Position numbers and translations under genes: made by a program
Shown: one piece after another, positions 27,623 to 35,875 of the stretch
Position numbering within the stretch: position 1 is the stretch's first letter
How the letters are laid out: every line of letters starts with the position of its first letter
Source: Alteromonas stellipolaris
GTDB taxonomy: Bacteria; Pseudomonadota; Gammaproteobacteria; Enterobacterales; Alteromonadaceae
Direction: 5' to 3'
NCBI RefSeq assembly: GCF_001562115.1
Contig: NZ_CP013926.1
Span: forward strand, 1,240,001-1,304,000
DNA: 64,000 nt
Notes under the pieces: generated by a model
Database searches by the model: none
The model's input: only the letters and a program-made list of their open reading frames with translations
What the model was told of the DNA's origin: nothing

Positions 27623-29161
27623 ATGGCTTCTTTAATACTTATTTTAGGTGACCAGCTTACTCACAATTTGCCTGTACTAGAAAACGCGACAAAAACGAAA
27701 GACACCGTACTGATGGCCGAAGTGCGGGAAGAAGCTACCTACGTTAAGCATCATAAAAAGAAAATTGTTTTTCTTTTTAGTGCAATGCGGCATTTCGCAA
27801 AAGCATTAAAGGAAGACAATTTCAACGTTAGTTATATTGAATATAACGATGAAACAAATCAAGGTAGTTTGCTAGAACAGGTTAAACACGCGCTAGCACA
27901 CGGTGAGTACGACAGTGTGAAAGTGACATCGCCGGGTGAATACCGCTTGCTAAAAAGCATGCAGCAATGGGAGCAAACCTTAGGTGTACCGGTCTGTATT
28001 ATCAATGACTCTCGTTTTCTAGCTAGCCCTCAAGAATTTAGTGATTGGGCGAATGACAGAAAGCAATTGCGTATGGAGTTTTTCTATCGAGAGATGCGAA
28101 GAAAGCATGGCATCTTAATGGAAGATAAAAACCCTATTGGTGGGAAATGGAATTACGACTCTCAAAATCGTGAGCCCATGCCAGCAGGTACAAATGTGCC
28201 GACCCACACACAATTCAAAATAGATGCGATTACCCAAGACGTTATTGATTTAGTTGAAAACGAGTTCGGTGATCATTTTGGTGACATTAGTCCGTTTCAT
28301 TTTGCCGTTACCCGTGACGATGCGCTTACGGTACTAAACGATTTTATTGAAGAACGCTTACCCCATTTTGGTCAATACCAAGATGCCATGGTTGAAGGTA
28401 AGCCGTGGTTGTATCATTCTCATATCGCCTTTTATTTAAACTGTGGTTTGTTAAGTCCTAAAGAAGCCATTAGTGCTGCGGAATCGGCTTATTACGCAGG
28501 CACGGCACCACTTAACTCGGTTGAAGGTTTTATACGCCAAATACTGGGGTGGCGAGAATTTGTGAGGGGGTTTTATTGGCACTTTATGCCTGGCCTTAAG
28601 AGCGATAATTATTTCAACAATGATCGTTCACTGCCTGATTTCTTTTGGGATGGGCAAACCAATATGAACTGCATGCGTCAATGCATAAAGGAAACTCAGG
28701 CAAATGCGTATGCTCACCACATTCAGCGATTAATGGTACTAGGCAACTTTTGTCTTTTAACCGGATTATCACCCGATGAGGTTCAGCAGTGGTACTTGTT
28801 GGTTTATGCCGATGCATATGAGTGGGTAGAACTGCCAAATGTAGCAGGCATGATTTTATACAGTGATGGCGGCCAGCTCGCGAGTAAGCCTTATGTCGCA
28901 AGTGGAAGTTACATTAATAAAATGTCGAACTACTGCAAAAACTGCGGATATCAAGTAAGTAAAAAGACTGGCCCGAAGGCATGCCCGTTTAATTACTTAT
29001 ACTGGCATTTCATTGATAAGCACAAAGAAAAATTAAGCGGCAACCCAAGAATGGCTATGATGTATAAAACCTATGGTCGAATGAAAGATGAAAACATCGA
29101 TGCGATGAAAGACAGTGCGACCCTCTTTTTAACCAAATTATCCAAAAATGAAGAAGTCTGA
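27623..29161 (+). CDS. Iron-sulfur bacterial cryptochrome/(6-4) photolyase (FeS-BCP)
   Basis: A 512-residue member of the Fe-S photolyase group. It starts with Leu-Ile-Leu-Gly-Asp-Gln-Leu, the hallmark of this branch. Four cysteines for the 4Fe-4S cluster are at residues 350, 438, 441 and 454, which I recall as the ligand positions of Agrobacterium PhrB. The group repairs (6-4) photoproducts and can bind a lumazine antenna. The [11 protein letters not shown] segment is also typical. Its last 14 nt overlap the DUF2256 gene. Photoproduct specificity is inferred from the family, not visible in the sequence. Confidence 0.92.
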   Translation: MASLILILGDQLTHNLPVLENATKTKDTVLMAEVREEATYVKHHKKKIVFLFSAMRHFAKALKEDNFNVSYIEYNDETNQGSLLEQVKHALAHGEYDSVKVTSPGEYRLLKSMQQWEQTLGVPVCIINDSRFLASPQEFSDWANDRKQLRMEFFYREMRRKHGILMEDKNPIGGKWNYDSQNREPMPAGTNVPTHTQFKIDAITQDVIDLVENEFGDHFGDISPFHFAVTRDDALTVLNDFIEERLPHFGQYQDAMVEGKPWLYHSHIAFYLNCGLLSPKEAISAAESAYYAGTAPLNSVEGFIRQILGWREFVRGFYWHFMPGLKSDNYFNNDRSLPDFFWDGQTNMNCMRQCIKETQANAYAHHIQRLMVLGNFCLLTGLSPDEVQQWYLLVYADAYEWVELPNVAGMILYSDGGQLASKPYVASGSYINKMSNYCKNCGYQVSKKTGPKACPFNYLYWHFIDKHKEKLSGNPRMAMMYKTYGRMKDENIDAMKDSATLFLTKLSKNEEV

Positions 29162-29285
29162 TCTACCAAGTAAAATGTGCCCTGTGTGCAACAGGCCTTT
29201 TACTTGGCGTAAGAAATGGGAGAAAAATTGGGATAATGTAGTTTACTGTTCTAAACGTTGTGCCGGTAACAAACGTATGAAATAG
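29148..29285 (+). CDS. DUF2256 family tiny zinc-binding protein
   Basis: A 45-residue protein encoded in another frame and overlapping the end of the Fe-S photolyase gene by 14 nt. It has [15 protein letters not shown], then Val-Tyr-Cys-Ser-Lys-Arg-Cys, a treble-clef-like four-cysteine site. DUF2256 genes are often found next to cryptochromes and photolyases, but their function is unknown. The overlap argues for co-translation with the photolyase, as an accessory or nucleic-acid-binding factor. Confidence 0.9.
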   Translation: MKKSDLPSKMCPVCNRPFTWRKKWEKNWDNVVYCSKRCAGNKRMK

Positions 29286-29327
29286 AAACTTCTGACTATA
29301 ATTATAAAAAATAAAGGACACGAGTTC

Positions 29328-30716
29328 ATGGATGCGCCTATTACGGTAGATAGATTGCGGTTTTTGCTATTTAGTTTGAAAGAGAAGCTATGGGTAAAGC
29401 CTTTATCATTATGCTTGTTGTCTATTGCTGCTGTTTTCGCTTCGAAACTGGCAGACGGTACGGCACTTGCGCAGCACCTTCCTACAGTTGAACAAGCCTC
29501 GGTTGAAACTTTGTTGTCCATTATGGCATCAAGCATGTTGGTCATAGCGACATTTTCAGCTGGCACTATGGTAAGTGCCTATTCATCTGCCAGTAGGTCA
29601 TCCACGCCGCGTTCGGTGAGTTTAATCATCTCTGATGATGCCTCACAAAATGCACTGTCTACTTTTGTCGGCGCGTTTATCTTTAGCGTAGTCGCCATAA
29701 CCGTCTCTAGTAACAACTTTTTCGAAGACGCTGGAATATTTCTTCTTTTTTGTCTTACCTGTTTAGTCTTTGCCATCGTCATTCTTACGTTTATCCGCTG
29801 GGTAGACAGTGTAGCCAGGCTAGGCCGTGTGGGTTCAACAGTACAAAAAGTTGAAGCTGCCGCAATGCGAGCCATTAATCATCGGTTGTCCACGCCACGA
29901 CTCGGCGGTAAGCAGCAGCCAAAAAGCGTGAAAGAGCAGGGCGGTGATACCTCAAAATACCAAACCCTAACAACCGATAGCATTGGCTATGTTCAAATGG
30001 TTGATATGGCAAAAGTACAAGCCTGGGCTGAGGAACACGATACACAAGTACACATCGCCATGTTACCTGGGGAATTTTGTACACCCGATAGGCCGCTGTG
30101 CTATATAGAAAGCGTTAAGCAGAAACATTCCGTGGATAACAGCAAAAATAAAAGCAGTGACAAAGTTGACGGACAAAGTGATGGAAATGATGAGGGCAAA
30201 AGTAATGAGAAAATCGATAAAGCCGCACTACTTTCGGCATTTCAAATTGGAAGCGAACGGTCTTTTGAAGCCGACCCAAGATATGGCTTAGTGGTATTAT
30301 CAGAAATAGCATCCCGTGCACTTTCGCCTTCGGTTAATGACCCGGGTACGGCCATTAGTATTCTTGGTAGTTATGCTCGGCTGTTTATTCAATGGGCGCA
30401 AAAAGAAGTTGAAAATGAAGCCGACGATATCAAATACCACAACGTAACCGTACCTAATATTAGCACTGAAGATATGTTTGATGACGCTTTTACTGGAGTT
30501 GCTCGAGATGGCGCATCTATGATTGAGGTTTCCATAAGAATGCAGAAAACCTTAGATGCCATTGCTAAAACTAGTAACGGTAAAGTCTCCACCGCAGCAA
30601 CTGAACACGCCAAAACAGCCTATGAGCGCAGTATTAATGCATTAACCTATGAGGGCGATAAAGAAGCGTTAAATGCCATAGTGAACAAACTAAATCAAAA
30701 AAACTCTAATCCATAG
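29328..30716 (+). CDS. DUF2254 family membrane protein
   Basis: A 462-residue predicted inner-membrane protein with about four helices in the first 175 residues and a long soluble C-terminal part. The Phe-Ser-Ala-Gly-Thr-Met-Val-Ser-Ala-Tyr segment and the later Ser-Pro-Ser-Val-Asn-Asp-Pro-Gly-Thr-Ala motif are characteristic of DUF2254. Residues near 260-295 are a low-complexity Ser/Asn/Lys/Asp linker. AAAGGA precedes the ATG. It begins 42 nt after the DUF2256 gene. The function of the family is unknown. Confidence 0.82.
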   Translation: MDAPITVDRLRFLLFSLKEKLWVKPLSLCLLSIAAVFASKLADGTALAQHLPTVEQASVETLLSIMASSMLVIATFSAGTMVSAYSSASRSSTPRSVSLIISDDASQNALSTFVGAFIFSVVAITVSSNNFFEDAGIFLLFCLTCLVFAIVILTFIRWVDSVARLGRVGSTVQKVEAAAMRAINHRLSTPRLGGKQQPKSVKEQGGDTSKYQTLTTDSIGYVQMVDMAKVQAWAEEHDTQVHIAMLPGEFCTPDRPLCYIESVKQKHSVDNSKNKSSDKVDGQSDGNDEGKSNEKIDKAALLSAFQIGSERSFEADPRYGLVVLSEIASRALSPSVNDPGTAISILGSYARLFIQWAQKEVENEADDIKYHNVTVPNISTEDMFDDAFTGVARDGASMIEVSIRMQKTLDAIAKTSNGKVSTAATEHAKTAYERSINALTYEGDKEALNAIVNKLNQKNSNP

Positions 30717-30812
30717 AAATACTAATTTAAGCATTTAGTAATGTAATATTTAATTTCGAATAATATACTTTTAAATATGTGCACTGTATGAATCGGATTG
30801 AGGTGGTGTTTA

Positions 30813-31160
30813 ATGAGCACAGAAGACGAAGGTAACAACCAACATATAGAAAACGTTATAGCATTTCCGACATGTTTAACAGCTGTAAGAAAAGTTATTA
30901 CTACTTATATTACTAGCAAGCTAGTTGGCTGCCCGCAAAATTTAATAGATACCGCAATAGAAAATAGTATTAGCCACTATAAGCAGTTCGTACATAATGC
31001 GAATATTATCGAAAGTGTTGAAGTGTCTTTATCAGAAGATGACGTTATTTCACTGAATAAGAGCCTGACAAAAATTCAAAAAGAAAACCGCAAACAGCTG
31101 TTAAGAATGTTAGAGCGTATGATTGTGTTAGAAATAGAAAATGCCGCATTAAAGAATTAA
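30813..31160 (+). CDS. Hypothetical protein
   Basis: A 115-residue protein; AGGTGG lies about 7 nt before the ATG at 30813, which is why this start is preferred to 30798. It is helical with a charged C-terminal third (Asn-Lys-Ser-Leu-Thr-Lys-Ile-Gln-Lys-Glu-Asn-Arg-Lys) that could form a coiled coil. There is no signal peptide, membrane segment or cysteine pair. I do not recognise the family. It is the last gene before a 1.3-kb gene-poor stretch. Confidence 0.6.
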   Translation: MSTEDEGNNQHIENVIAFPTCLTAVRKVITTYITSKLVGCPQNLIDTAIENSISHYKQFVHNANIIESVEVSLSEDDVISLNKSLTKIQKENRKQLLRMLERMIVLEIENAALKN

Positions 31161-32362
31161 TACCATGAAGATCTTTCGTAAAACAACTTCCTTTACATAT
31201 ACTTTATAAGTACCTTTAATTTATAAAATCCTTCCTTCGTTTTGTTATCTATTGAAAATCAAATTTATCATTCTAGAAGTGCTTAACGAAATATCCATAA
31301 CATACTAGCTTGCACACAGTGCGCGTATGCGAAAAGTTCGGCATACACCTCGCAAATCATCTCAGATTTTAATCTCACGCACGTCATAAAAACACATCTC
31401 ATAACCACGCAATAACTGCATACGAAAATGTGTGTAAGCCATCACGCACGACAAACCGACCGAGAAGGCTGGCATCAACCACCCTAAACCCTCATATACT
31501 TAATTGCGCATAATGTATATTATGTTAAATAGAGTATTGATATAGCTAGGTAGGCAGGCGTGTTTGTAAGTCGATGTGTTCGCAACTCTGTATGTCGCGA
31601 TAGCCGGCTTTGGGGCTGTTCCCTTCCCAAGGATTAGATATATTGAAGCGCTTTGTTTAAATTAATTAGGCATGCAATGAATACCATAATCTTAAAGGCA
31701 ACAATTCGAAGCTTTACATGGTTGAAAGGCTCTATGTTAAATACATGAGTTGGCTATTATCACTATCAATTAAGATACTTTACGATTACGTTTAATCTAT
31801 AAATTTACTGATAAGCTTTTGATTAAGGTTCTAAGTAAGGCTTGTTAGTTAATTATACAGGAAGATCGTATGAGTCTTTCCGTTGGTATGCTTTGTAACC
31901 TTAAATTGATTTGGTGAACAGATGTTGTGAGCAATATGAGATTCAAGCCTTTGCAGCTGACAACTTAATTAGCTAATTCTTTACTGATTATTCTTTATAA
32001 AAAATAGACGCCTAACCTATTTTTATAATTAAATTCTTACTTAGTAATAAGTGTGCAGTTAAATCTTCAATATAGTTTTATAAGAGAAATCTTTATCTTT
32101 AAAAACTAGCGATATAAACCATTTGAGATTTTAGGTAGGACTTTAGTTAATGCTGCTATTTTAATAAACACTAAATCCAGTGCTTAAAATATTCATTATT
32201 TAGACTAAGTTTAGGCAAAAGGAATTGGAAAATCAGCTAATCTAAATGCGCTTCTACGTGAAATCTGAGCGCATAATAGAGGTATATACCGTTAAATTTT
32301 ACGTAGCGCACGTTCAATAAATAACCGATTAGATCGATAAAAGGTCACTAATACTGTTAAAG
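31161..32362. other. Gene-poor AT-rich stretch
   Basis: About 1.2 kb with no convincing reading frame on either strand and frequent stops. Most is A+T rich, but about 31300-31650 is richer in GC and holds short inverted pieces, which could be remains of decayed genes or a non-coding RNA. I saw no tRNA-like fold. The stretch leads to an SOS box and a tyrosine recombinase gene. Confidence 0.5.
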
Positions 32363-32378
32363 CTGTATATAAAAACAG
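32363..32378. promoter_or_regulatory. LexA (SOS) box upstream of the recombinase gene
   Basis: CTGT-ATATAAAA-ACAG fits the LexA consensus CTGT-N8-ACAG exactly, and with flanks (AG before, TA after) matches 18 of 20 bases of the E. coli umuDC box as I recall it. It lies 120 nt before the recombinase ATG. A TATACA hexamer follows at 32379-32384. The site predicts induction after DNA damage. Confidence 0.75.
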
Positions 32379-32418
32379 TATACATGTGTAGAATTGGGCT
32401 GATACAAGGCTATCTAAG

Positions 32419-32460
32419 TAAATTCACGCATGATAACTGTAATTATCATGCGTGAATTTA
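32419..32460. repeat. Perfect 18-bp inverted repeat with 6-nt centre (putative recombination core site)
   Basis: Left arm TAAATTCACGCATGATAA (32419-32436), centre CTGTAA, right arm at 32443-32460 is its exact reverse complement. Two inverted arms around a 6-8 nt spacer is the layout of tyrosine recombinase core sites such as lox, FRT and dif. It stands 38 nt before a tyrosine recombinase start. There is no T-run, so a terminator is unlikely. It could alternatively be a large operator or a leader hairpin. Confidence 0.6.
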
Positions 32461-32498
32461 ACTGCCTTAATTAATCATAATAACAATGAGTTAGTTAG

Positions 32499-33623
32499 AT
32501 GTCGTCTATATTCAGTCCTGGTTCAAATACCCAACTATCAATCGTCGATCGTGACAGTGCTAGTAGCGAACGAGCTGAATATGTTGATGCGTATTTTCGT
32601 GACATTTTCACGAAGCTACCGCGTAATACACAACGCGCTTATATTAGTGATTTTAACGACTTCGCTATCTTTTGCCAGTCTGAAGGTATTGATAGCTTTA
32701 GTAATGATTTCTCTCATAATGAACATGCAATCAAACGCTATGTGGAAGAACTCTGTAAGTCTCCCCTCGCCTACAGAACTATTAAGCGGCGCCTGTCAGC
32801 GCTTAGTAAATTTTTGGGTATTGCAAAGCTTCCAAATCCTATCATCCAATCTGTTTATCTTCGAGATTTCGTTCGACTCTCGCTTATTGAAAATCGTAAA
32901 TTTCAACTCAGTCATAACCAAGCCGTTCCCCTTACTATCGATTTACTGGATGAGATAAACAATAAGATTATTCCAGACACCTTGTTAGAGATGCGTGACT
33001 TAACCATCATGAACTTAATGTTTGATGCTCTCTTACGAGCTGATGAGTTAGTGCGTGTTTGTGCTGAACATATCAGTAGACGCAACAATGCATTATTGGT
33101 GGTTACGTCAAAGTCTGACCAAAGCGGTAAGGGTTCTCATAGATTTATTTCTACTAGCACTATTAACATGGTGGATGAGTACATTGCTGAGGCTAATTTT
33201 GATGTGAAGTTGCAAAGTGAACGACTTACCGATGATCCTCGTCGTATAAACAAAGGTATATTGTTCCGCCGTGTTTCTAACCGTGGCCATGCACTTTTAC
33301 CTTTTGACGAGCAGCCTAATACGCATCATCATTCAGCGGCTCATTCACCGGTATATGATCCTGCTTTGCAATCAATCTTAGATTATTCGAGTGTCTATCG
33401 GATATGGAAACGAATTGCTGCTCGTGCAGGAATAAAAGAAAACATTACACCTCATAGTGGCCGAGTTGGTGGCGCGGTTTCACTTGCTGAGAATGGTGCC
33501 ACATTGCCAGAGCTTCAATTGGCTGGGGGCTGGCAATCGCCTGAAATGCCAGGTCACTATACACAACAAGCTAACGTTAAACGTGGTGGAATGGCCAAGT
33601 TATCAGAAAAATTCAAACGTTAA
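32499..33623 (+). CDS. Tyrosine recombinase/integrase
   Basis: A 374-residue site-specific recombinase. The N-terminal SAM-like core-binding domain covers about residues 25-125 (Asn-Thr-Gln-Arg-Ala-Tyr, Thr-Ile-Lys-Arg-Arg-Leu-Ser-Ala-Leu). The catalytic domain has Arg180 (Ala-Leu-Leu-Arg-Ala-Asp-Glu-Leu), Lys205, His319-x-x-Arg322, Trp345 in the His/Trp position, and the nucleophile Tyr354. All active-site residues are present, so it should be active. A His/Pro-rich insertion (about 270-292) is unusual. It stands alone without excisionase or cargo genes, behind an SOS box and a perfect inverted repeat, with only a weak ribosome binding site. Confidence 0.9.
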   Translation: MSSIFSPGSNTQLSIVDRDSASSERAEYVDAYFRDIFTKLPRNTQRAYISDFNDFAIFCQSEGIDSFSNDFSHNEHAIKRYVEELCKSPLAYRTIKRRLSALSKFLGIAKLPNPIIQSVYLRDFVRLSLIENRKFQLSHNQAVPLTIDLLDEINNKIIPDTLLEMRDLTIMNLMFDALLRADELVRVCAEHISRRNNALLVVTSKSDQSGKGSHRFISTSTINMVDEYIAEANFDVKLQSERLTDDPRRINKGILFRRVSNRGHALLPFDEQPNTHHHSAAHSPVYDPALQSILDYSSVYRIWKRIAARAGIKENITPHSGRVGGAVSLAENGATLPELQLAGGWQSPEMPGHYTQQANVKRGGMAKLSEKFKR

Positions 33624-33929
33624 TTTATGTTTTCGCCTAATACTTGTTACTTGATATAAGATTTATCTCATTATTCTGGTTAACAGTAGAATTTGTTAGT
33701 GACGAGCGAAACATTTATAAGTAACTGATATAATTAAATTTATTGCACCTCTTGAGTTACGCGTAACTTTTCAGTGCTCATTTCCTCCTTTTTCCTTTTC
33801 TTTTGCCCTTATTTTACCCACCTCTCCTCCCTATTTTTGCTTTCTTTTATCTTGTTTGTTTTCAACAATTGAACCCATTTATCGAATGGTTTCGTACCAA
33901 CTAATATAGGTACTAAAAAAGGAAATGTT
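33624..33929. other. Non-coding gap with a palindrome and a pyrimidine tract
   Basis: No gene seen. It holds the 14-bp palindrome AGTTACGCGTAACT at 33755-33768, and a stretch at about 33781-33850 with roughly 90 percent pyrimidines on the plus strand. An AAGGAAA ribosome binding site for the next gene is at the right end. Confidence 0.6.
33755..33768. repeat. 14-bp perfect palindrome
   Basis: AGTTACGCGTAACT reads the same on both strands. Its core is one base different from the inverted repeat at 24645-24656. It may be a regulator site or a small dispersed repeat. Confidence 0.4.
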
Positions 33930-34286
33930 ATGTCTAATGGTATTAACGCCTCACACGGTAAAACAATTGCTGAACTCGTCATCCCATCTAAAACCTGGTC
34001 TCTACACCCAGAGAAAAAACCTGCATTCACTACAGTTGACGAAGCCATTGATTATTTTGCTGACAACAATGAGCCTCTTTATATTAAGGTGCCATTTGTA
34101 GGTGAAGATGATGATGTATTGGTTCATGTCAATTCTAGCGGAGAAGATGTGGTGTTTACTATTTCCGATTTGAATCACGGCGGTGAAAGTCGTGTTGATG
34201 CATCTCACCTTAAGAATTTGAGCAGCTCTGTGGTGGAGTTAATCGAGCAATGTTACGACGGTAAGAAAAGTCCCGAGACCATGTAA
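33930..34286 (+). CDS. Hypothetical protein
   Basis: A 118-residue acidic cytoplasmic-looking protein with a good ribosome binding site (AAGGAAA) 6 nt before the ATG. A central segment, Glu-Pro-Leu-Tyr-Ile-Lys-Val-Pro-Phe-Val-Gly-Glu, followed by Val-Leu-Val-His-Val-Asn-Ser, suggests a small mixed alpha/beta fold. No known motif is visible. It follows the recombinase gene on the same strand after a 306-nt gap and could be a lone gene. Confidence 0.6.
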   Translation: MSNGINASHGKTIAELVIPSKTWSLHPEKKPAFTTVDEAIDYFADNNEPLYIKVPFVGEDDDVLVHVNSSGEDVVFTISDLNHGGESRVDASHLKNLSSSVVELIEQCYDGKKSPETM

Positions 34287-34352
34287 TAGGGTAATAGGTT
34301 AGCCATCTTTTGTAATTTAACGTATGGCTTTGGAAGTCTTCGTTTAGTATTA

Positions 34353-34709
34353 TTACAGTAAGATGATTCCCCATGTTACTAACGCCAATATCAAGCTGAT
34401 AAATACTGCGGCCGACCCTATGTCTTTGGCCTTCCCTATCAGTTCGTGCATATCAGTACTTACATGATCAGATAATTTTTCTACAGCGGTGTTAAGTAAT
34501 TCGGTAATAAGCACTATAAACAGCGAAAAGAGTAACAGTACTCTTTCGCTGTTTGTTACATCTAGTATGAACACAATGGGAATTAAAAGCGCCATTGCTA
34601 CAATTTCTTGTCTAACTGCAGCTTCACTCGAAAATGCCGCTTTTATTCCTCGACAGGAGTAGATAGTTGCAAAATACAAACGAGTGAAACCTGAGCGCTT
34701 TGGTGGCAT
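34353..34709 (-). CDS. dgkA: Diacylglycerol kinase
   Basis: Small integral membrane kinase that phosphorylates diacylglycerol for phospholipid recycling. The ATG at 34709 is chosen since it aligns with the E. coli start (Gly-Phe-Thr-Arg near residue 7) and gives 118 residues; a GTG at 34745 would extend it by 12. Motifs are Ser-Glu-Ala-Ala-Val-Arg-Gln-Glu, Glu-Leu-Leu-Asn-Thr-Ala-Val-Glu-Lys and Ala-Lys-Asp-Ile-Gly-Ser-Ala-Ala-Val, with three membrane helices. It is convergent with the preceding gene. Confidence 0.92.
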   Translation of the reverse strand: MPPKRSGFTRLYFATIYSCRGIKAAFSSEAAVRQEIVAMALLIPIVFILDVTNSERVLLLFSLFIVLITELLNTAVEKLSDHVSTDMHELIGKAKDIGSAAVFISLILALVTWGIILL

Positions 34710-34827
34710 AACATCACAGTGTTTTAAGTCATTATTCTTAAACACTAACTTATTTAAATGACAGATATGTTACGTGTGTTTCAGCGCTAGTATTAAGCTC
34801 TCTCGCTATATACTCGCTATACATTTG

Positions 34828-35250
34828 CTATATTTTTACCGCCAACACATCTCTTTTCACACCATGTAGTACAGCATTGGCCGTAGAGCCAAGCAAAAGG
34901 CGAAGCCCGCTTTGTCCATGTGTGCCTATCACAATAAGATCAGCGTTAAGCTTTTCTGCTAAGTGATGTATTTCATCAGCAGGTGAACCAATTTCAACAT
35001 TTAAATTGCTCGTTGGAATATCGTTGATTGCCGCAATGTCTTTCAGTTTTGTCATTGCTTGATCTTGCACGTCTTGTGAATAATCACGCTCCAAAAACAA
35101 CCCGTAGGGTTCAACGTTTGTTTGTGGAAATGCCACATAGAGTAAATGAACGTTCTTTGGATCTGGGGCTACCCGCAATGCTCTCGACAAAATTTGGGTA
35201 TAGTCTGAAAACACATCAACAGGTACTAAAACAGTGGTGTAATCGTTCAT
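34828..35250 (-). CDS. Universal stress protein, UspA family
   Basis: A single-domain 140-residue Usp. It starts Thr-Val-Leu-Val-Pro-Val-Asp and has the nucleotide-binding motif Gly-Thr-His-Gly-Gln-Ser-Gly-Leu-Arg-Leu-Leu-Leu-Gly-Ser-Thr-Ala, so ATP binding is likely. It is divergent from a c-type cytochrome gene and shares with it a perfect FNR box, which suggests induction when oxygen falls. Confidence 0.9.
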   Translation of the reverse strand: MNDYTTVLVPVDVFSDYTQILSRALRVAPDPKNVHLLYVAFPQTNVEPYGLFLERDYSQDVQDQAMTKLKDIAAINDIPTSNLNVEIGSPADEIHHLAEKLNADLIVIGTHGQSGLRLLLGSTANAVLHGVKRDVLAVKI

Positions 35251-35311
35251 CAGTTCATTCCATTATTGGGAGTGGATAATCACAATATAGTTAACTTCTG
35301 TTCACAATTCT

Positions 35312-35352
35312 TTGATTGAAATCAATTCACGGTTCTAGATTTGCACCATAAT
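35312..35352 (+). promoter_or_regulatory. FNR box and -10 in the uspA/cytochrome c gap
   Basis: TTGAT-TGAA-ATCAA at 35312-35325 is a perfect FNR/Anr site. A -10-like CATAAT at 35347-35352 is centred 31 nt further, the spacing of class II FNR-activated promoters. The cytochrome ATG follows 28 nt later. The box could also act on uspA, whose start lies 62 nt to the other side. Confidence 0.8.
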
Positions 35353-35380
35353 AAAAATTCAAAGTAATAAAGTTGGAGTC

Positions 35381-35875
35381 GTGAACATGGCAAAGCTTAC
35401 TTCTGTATTACCGTTTGTTGCGCTGTTATTGACAGGATGTGATTTAGGACCTGAGTCGCCTCGTGGATTTAGCTTACCTGAGGGGAACGCTGATGCTGGA
35501 AAAGTGGCATTTCAAAAATACCAGTGCACTGATTGTCATCAAATAGAAGGTATAACCATGCCAGATGACCATGCCTATCTTGTTCCAAAACCTATACCTT
35601 TAGGAGGAAGCAGCGGTAGGATCACCACGTACGGTGAATTGGTCACCAGCGTAATAAACCCCTCACACAAACTAACACGCAGGCAGCCCGTTAGCATGAC
35701 TTCCGTAGATGGAGAGTCTCGCATGCGCAACATGAACAATGTACTTACGGTTCAAGAACTCATTGATTTAGTTGCTTATTTACAACCTAAATATAAAGTA
35801 GTTCCCTATAGAACGTCTGAGTATCGGTTGTACCAATTACGCATGCCAGAACAAGATAGTCAGGGCGAAAATTAA
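35381..35875 (+). CDS. c-type cytochrome lipoprotein
   Basis: A 164-residue protein with a lipoprotein signal (Leu-Leu-Leu-Thr-Gly-Cys, lipidated Cys20) and one haem-binding motif Cys49-Thr-Asp-Cys52-His53. Met residues in the later half could supply the axial ligand. It is probably a membrane-anchored periplasmic electron carrier used at low oxygen, given the class II FNR promoter. The end overlaps the convergent glutamate-synthase-like gene by 4 nt. The partner oxidase or reductase is unknown. Confidence 0.88.
   Translation: MNMAKLTSVLPFVALLLTGCDLGPESPRGFSLPEGNADAGKVAFQKYQCTDCHQIEGITMPDDHAYLVPKPIPLGGSSGRITTYGELVTSVINPSHKLTRRQPVSMTSVDGESRMRNMNNVLTVQELIDLVAYLQPKYKVVPYRTSEYRLYQLRMPEQDSQGEN

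Noticed and set aside
32419..32460. The perfect inverted repeat as a rho-independent terminator
   Set aside because: The stem is AT-rich, there is no T-run after it, and no gene ends upstream within 1.2 kb.
32452..32958. Overlapping plus-strand frame of 168 residues across the recombinase start
   Set aside because: It is out of frame with the recombinase, which has a complete catalytic set; the alternative is low-complexity and starts inside the inverted repeat.
34802..34821. Direct repeats CTCGCTATA after uspA
   Set aside because: Only two short copies in AT-rich DNA at a gene end; no support for a function.
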